From Asparagopsis taxiformis (Eukaryota; Rhodophyta; Florideophyceae; Bonnemaisoniales; Bonnemaisoniaceae): 64,000 bases of DNA. Position numbers and translations under genes: made by a program. Below, one piece after another: positions 60,155 through 64,000 of this stretch (position 1 is the first letter of the stretch; the number at the start of each line of letters is the position of its first letter). The stretch spans positions 186,001 to 250,000 of the forward strand of contig JALQPE010001860.1 of the NCBI GenBank assembly GCA_030407315.1, given 5' to 3'. The notes beneath the pieces were generated by a model. The model saw nothing but the letters and a program-made list of their open reading frames with translations. It was not told where the DNA came from and did not search any database.

Positions 60155-62185
60155 CTACCGTTCTTCAACTACAAAGTCCTCCAAACTTTCCTCCTCGTCC
60201 GCATTGCGCTTTCCAGCGGGGCGTGGCAAAAACTTGCCAAGCGTGAGAACGACCAGGATTCCATTCCGCGATTCTATCAACGGCAAAATAATCATTGTGC
60301 CACACGATATAATACCCCAAATAAACGAAATGACTACCCAAAACTTGAAGTAGCCCCTTGAAAACACGCCAAGCGGCAACGTCAACAGCGGCCACAACAC
60401 AACCAACAGAAACGTGATAACTATACCAGAGATACCAATCTTTTTCAACGCACGTTCCAGCGCTTCTTCCGTCTCGAACGGGATATGCGCATTCGGGTCA
60501 TCCTCAATTAGCGGGATAGCACGTGTGGTACTCCAATCACAATCATCCGGATGAATCCAGCTTACGACGGTGCATATAACACCGGACGAAAGGATGGAGA
60601 CAAGATTCCCAGCGAGCATCACTTCATCCTTACCAAGATTGGTCACACTGAGCTCTCCGAAAGACTTGCCATACCCGATCCACACCGAAAGCCCACACAC
60701 GATGCCAATAAGCGCGCCGGAAATGGCCCCAGCACCGGAAGCGCGCCCCCAGCATATCGAATAAGCGACGGGCACCACAGCCGGACCGATGAAGACTCCC
60801 ATGGCAAGGTACAGAAAGTTGAGACTCACACCTATGTGATTCAAGGCGATGCCAAACACGCCCATGAGAATTCCAAACGAGAGGATTACTATGCGTGAGA
60901 TGAGAATGATGCGTTGACCGGAACAGTTGGGATTGAAGTACGTCCTGTAGATATCGTAGGCGACAATGGAGGAGGTAGCAATTTGTTCTGATGCACCGGA
61001 TGATGTCACAGCCATGAAAAGCATGATGAGGACCAGCAAGCCGCCACCGGTCCCCATGAGATGGAGTGCTGTTGCGGGCGGGACGAGACCGTCATCTGCC
61101 TCCTGTGTTGTGATCGGAAGAGAGAGGCTTACAGCTGCGAGACCGAGTGAGGTTGCTAGTGAGAAGGGGATAGCAAACCAACACAGCCCACCGAGAAGGT
61201 AACCTTTCCATGAGGCTGAGGGTGTTGCAGCGATGGCTGATTGCCAGTAAGATTGGTCGATGAAAACGGTTCCAAAGTTTCCGACGAGGTTTACGAGACC
61301 GAAAAAGAAACCATTGCGGGAGAACATTGTAAGATATGAACCGTCTCGATTTTGAGGAACGGGTTGGATTTGAGTAACTTGATTCAAGCGGTCAAAGACC
61401 ACGTCAGTCGAACCCAGATCATCTGAAGTTACATATACTTTGAAGATGAAGATGACGAGTGATACGAGTATGATAGCTGTGTTGAAATAGCTGGCCACGA
61501 ATGTTGCCTTGAGTCCACCAGCTAAGGTGTACAGAATGACACCGAGTGGGATGAGGAAACTGGCAAGATCAACATGGATATCGGTCAAAGCGGACACAGT
61601 TGCGGAGCCACCAAGGATGAGCATGCTAGTTACGATAACATTGGTCAACAAGGCAAACCCGAGAAAAATGAGATGAGCTGTAGTTCCCCAACGAGCACGA
61701 ATGATTTCCAAGAAAGTGTGTGCGGTCGGAGCACGGAGCTTGACCAATACGGCGAGTGTCGAAAACAAAATGACCTGCACGGTTGCACCGGCGGCATACC
61801 ACAGAGGCCCTGAGACACCGTATCGAAAGGCGACATTGGAGCTTTGCAGCAGGGTTGCCGCCCAAGTCCACTGGGACACGATAACGGAAGCGGTAAGACC
61901 TGTTTTAACGGAGCGACCGGCGGTATTGAAATACTCTGAATTCATGGTGCGTCTAAAGAAGTACTGATCAAGGTACACGAGTGCGACGGTGGCGGCGCCG
62001 AAAGCGAGACCAAAGGCGAGGACGACTGCATAGCCGACTATGGGTTTGAGAGGGGCCTCTTGGAAAAACCTGGATTGGCACTTATATTCGTAGAGGTTGA
62101 AAAAGTTGCGCACGACAGTTGCGGGGTCTGTACAATTGAAATGGACTGCCGAGGGGGAGATGAAGGATGGAGCGGGAGTTGCCAT
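60155..62185 (-). CDS. DUR3: DUR3-type urea (polyamine) symporter
   Basis: Sodium:solute symporter superfamily member that takes up urea with protons. The 676-residue protein has about 15 hydrophobic helices. DUR3-like landmarks: FFRRTMNSEYFNTAGRSVKT (the family's N-terminal loop), SQWTWAATLLQSSNVAFRYG, WYAAGATVQVILFSTLAV, LGGLCWFAIPFSLATSLGLA and MAVTSSGASEQIATSSIVAY. The C-terminal loop is acidic and the protein ends in EESLEDFVVEER. The ATG at 62185 is the first giving a plausible N terminus; the upstream open frame is Arg/Pro-rich. The stop at 60155 touches the start of the next gene. Confidence 0.92.
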   Translation of the reverse strand: MATPAPSFISPSAVHFNCTDPATVVRNFFNLYEYKCQSRFFQEAPLKPIVGYAVVLAFGLAFGAATVALVYLDQYFFRRTMNSEYFNTAGRSVKTGLTASVIVSQWTWAATLLQSSNVAFRYGVSGPLWYAAGATVQVILFSTLAVLVKLRAPTAHTFLEIIRARWGTTAHLIFLGFALLTNVIVTSMLILGGSATVSALTDIHVDLASFLIPLGVILYTLAGGLKATFVASYFNTAIILVSLVIFIFKVYVTSDDLGSTDVVFDRLNQVTQIQPVPQNRDGSYLTMFSRNGFFFGLVNLVGNFGTVFIDQSYWQSAIAATPSASWKGYLLGGLCWFAIPFSLATSLGLAAVSLSLPITTQEADDGLVPPATALHLMGTGGGLLVLIMLFMAVTSSGASEQIATSSIVAYDIYRTYFNPNCSGQRIILISRIVILSFGILMGVFGIALNHIGVSLNFLYLAMGVFIGPAVVPVAYSICWGRASGAGAISGALIGIVCGLSVWIGYGKSFGELSVTNLGKDEVMLAGNLVSILSSGVICTVVSWIHPDDCDWSTTRAIPLIEDDPNAHIPFETEEALERALKKIGISGIVITFLLVVLWPLLTLPLGVFSRGYFKFWVVISFIWGIISCGTMIILPLIESRNGILVVLTLGKFLPRPAGKRNADEEESLEDFVVEER

Positions 62186-62188
62186 TCT

Positions 62189-62676
62189 GCGGGAAGCGTT
62201 GCCACGCAGGTGGACTTGGGGTCGAGGGGCAGGTGGATCGCGGTGTGCTTTTGACGGGCGGCGAACGGCGTCTGGCGCGCAGAGGTCGGTTGAGGCTCGG
62301 GTTGATGTCGAGTCGAAATGGTTTGTTGTGCGGGTCGGCACGAGTCGCACGTGCAGCAGACTCGAGGTTTAGGGAGAAACAATTGAAAAATGGTTTCTGC
62401 GGCATCAGCAGCGTGGCGCGGCACATGATGCATCGTAAGTCTGGGACCAGTCGGACCAGCGATGCGGTTTGAATCAGGGTTCATCAATGCCGCATTGCGG
62501 TACAGCGGGGTGTTACAGTGGTATGCTCCAGATCGGATCCGCGGCTCATAATTATTTTTAAAAATACTTTCATTACACTATGCACAAGTAACCCATAATG
62601 ACCGTACAAATTTCTTCCACTGTTTTCCGCCAGCGGCAGACGCGTGTCCTCCACACGGGACTCGTCTGCTTCCACA
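62189..62676. other. Intergenic, upstream of DUR3
   Basis: About 490 bases between the DUR3 start and the gamma-glutamyltransferase stop on the same strand. Expected to hold the DUR3 promoter; no element recognised. Confidence 0.4.
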
Positions 62677-64000
62677 TCAATACGCCGCCGCCTTTCCTAC
62701 ACGTCGTGGATCACTCGCCGCGTATATCTTGCCGAAAAGCTCCGCACCAACGCTCCCGTCGGCGCTCGATCTCGCCCGCTGTCGGCGCGACAGCAACGCG
62801 TCCGGCGCAATGATCGCCTGTACAGCGCCATGGACGCCTGGCCCCTCCAATTGGTGTCCGTTCTGCTGCAGACGTTCGCACACGCTGTTCCAATAGCTCC
62901 AGTCCTCGCCGCCGAGTTCGACGCCTTGTCGTAGCCCCTGCGTCCGCTCGCAACTGCTTCCATTCGCAGATTCAATGGACACCACGTTGGGCACCAATTG
63001 GTGATGAACCCGTGGAGCCGAAATGGCATCTCCCAGCCAGTCGCCAAAGTCGAGTACATTCAGTAATGTCTGTAATACCCCTGAGATCGCTTTAGGACCG
63101 CCTGAACTTCCTAGAATTAGATAGGGTGACGCGCCCTTGAGCACCATCGTGGGACACATAGATGACAAGGCTCGTTTTCCACCTTGCACTTGGTTCTCCT
63201 TGGATGGGTACAGTCCAAATGCATTCACTCGCGTTAGGTCCGTCGAAAATGCATCCATTTGGTCGTTCAAAATTGCCCCGCTACTTTCCGACACGAGTCC
63301 CGCTCCGAATGGCAGGTTGATTGTAGATGTCACTGAGACCGCTAGACCGTTCTTGTCCAAAATACTTACATGCGATGTTCCACCCTCGAGCTTTGACGTG
63401 GATATCTTGTCAGAATAATGCTCAGGCTTGAATGTGCGCGAGTCGTCGATTCGGTAAACGCGATTCAACGCTTCCCGTCGACTCAACATTGCATTCACCT
63501 GTCTTTGAGCTGCAGGTACGAACAATGGGTCTCCAAGCCCCATACGCTCCGCAAACACCCATTTCAATGTCTCGATCAACAGATTATACGTTAGTCCATT
63601 TCGCCCTTTGGACCGGAATTGCAGCGCTGTGATCATATTCAATGCCATTCCAATGCTCGCCCCGCCAGTGCTCGGTAATGGTGCGCCGACGATTTGAAAC
63701 CCTTGATAATATGAGAACAACGGTCTACGCTGCATCACCGTATACGAAGTTATATCTTTCACCGACATCACCCCGCCCGCTTGACGCACTTCCCGCGATA
63801 TGTTACCCGCCAACCCGATATAAAACGCATCCGGACCGCTTTTCGCGACTTGTCTCAACGTTTCTAACAAACGATCATTGACCATTTTATCGCCCTCTTC
63901 CAAAAGCTGCGTTGTATACGTACCATTCTCTTCTCCACCGCCTTTTTTCGGTGTGACACCATGTTCATCCTTATCATTAGCATCGCCGACTGTAGATCCA
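62677..64000 (-). CDS. GGT: Gamma-glutamyltransferase, partial at window end
   Basis: Cleaves the gamma-glutamyl bond of glutathione and conjugates. The frame is open from the window edge at 64000 to the stop at 62677, giving the C-terminal part of the large subunit and the entire small subunit. Visible features: KSGPDAFYIGLAGNISREVR, PLPSTGGASIGMALNMI, the autoprocessing site with nucleophilic Thr in LEGGTSHVSILDKNGLAVSV, NDQMDAFS, and ILGSSGGPKAISGVLQTLLN (substrate-binding Ser-Ser and Gly-Gly). The N-terminal signal/anchor and first half lie outside the window. Participates with GSH2 and DHAR in glutathione turnover. Confidence 0.92.
   Translation of the reverse strand, partial: GSTVGDANDKDEHGVTPKKGGGEENGTYTTQLLEEGDKMVNDRLLETLRQVAKSGPDAFYIGLAGNISREVRQAGGVMSVKDITSYTVMQRRPLFSYYQGFQIVGAPLPSTGGASIGMALNMITALQFRSKGRNGLTYNLLIETLKWVFAERMGLGDPLFVPAAQRQVNAMLSRREALNRVYRIDDSRTFKPEHYSDKISTSKLEGGTSHVSILDKNGLAVSVTSTINLPFGAGLVSESSGAILNDQMDAFSTDLTRVNAFGLYPSKENQVQGGKRALSSMCPTMVLKGASPYLILGSSGGPKAISGVLQTLLNVLDFGDWLGDAISAPRVHHQLVPNVVSIESANGSSCERTQGLRQGVELGGEDWSYWNSVCERLQQNGHQLEGPGVHGAVQAIIAPDALLSRRQRARSSADGSVGAELFGKIYAASDPRRVGKAAAY

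Noticed and set aside
1..64000. Mobile elements, viral insertions or rRNA genes
   Set aside because: No transposase, integrase, reverse transcriptase, capsid-like protein, terminal repeats or rRNA-like sequence was recognised.

Overview
This window is nuclear DNA from a compact eukaryotic genome, most likely a unicellular red alga. The lines of evidence are: eukaryote-only machinery (20S proteasome alpha subunit, AP-1 adaptor subunits, Fip1, SWR1-type HIT finger protein, RNA-pol-III tRNA); plastid-type genes with targeting leaders (ClpS, a twin-arginine FKBP, an unknown plastid membrane protein, dehydroascorbate reductase); a CBM20-bearing phosphoglucan, water dikinase that starts at its starch-binding domain with no transit peptide, as expected where starch lies in the cytosol; and a tRNA-Leu gene that can be folded only by removing two introns, one at a non-canonical position, as described for the red alga Cyanidioschyzon merolae. 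The assignment is an inference; no marker gene was searched.

Genes are packed on both strands, mostly with a few hundred bases between them. I can support 20 spliceosomal introns by protein continuity. They are short (about 73-257 nt, mostly 75-125), GT-AG, and concentrated near 5' ends; two genes (eL8 and AP-1 sigma) have a first coding exon that is only the ATG.

Layout: 0.1-13.3 kb holds a FAD2-type desaturase, ribosomal protein eL8, mitochondrial Mn-SOD, a thylakoid-lumen FKBP, an EST1/SMG7-like protein, a tetraspanin-like membrane protein, a small single-pass membrane protein, prohibitin 2 and an NT-C2 coiled-coil protein. 14-25.6 kb holds phosphoglucan water dikinase, glutathione synthetase, PDCD5, a four-helix membrane protein, an RGG/YD-rich RNA-binding protein, AP-1 sigma, an RMD1-family protein and ClpS. 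25.7-35.4 kb holds another four-helix membrane protein, an adenylate kinase whose domain order is circularly permuted, a copine, AP-1 gamma and Erv1. 35.7-48.5 kb holds the disrupted tRNA-Leu, an unknown plastid protein, a DEK-C/SWIB protein, a patatin-like lipase, a sugar nucleotidyltransferase, Fip1, a UBE2J/Ubc6-type E2, proteasome alpha2 and neuroguidin/Lcp5. 48.8-64 kb holds ZNHIT1, a BAR-like protein, an unknown coiled-coil ORF, an OB-fold protein, eS19, a small proline-rich ORF, a multi-OB-fold protein, dehydroascorbate reductase, an unknown multi-exon gene, a DUR3-type urea transporter and a gamma-glutamyltransferase cut by the window end.

Most genes are unrelated housekeeping genes, as is usual in a eukaryote. 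Loose functional links exist: glutathione (synthetase, dehydroascorbate reductase, gamma-glutamyltransferase), AP-1 traffic (gamma and sigma), and chromatin/RNA processing. The two observations I rate highest are the naturally permuted adenylate kinase (27.55-28.39 kb) and the two-intron tRNA-Leu(CAA) with a 7-nt middle exon (35.67-35.79 kb).
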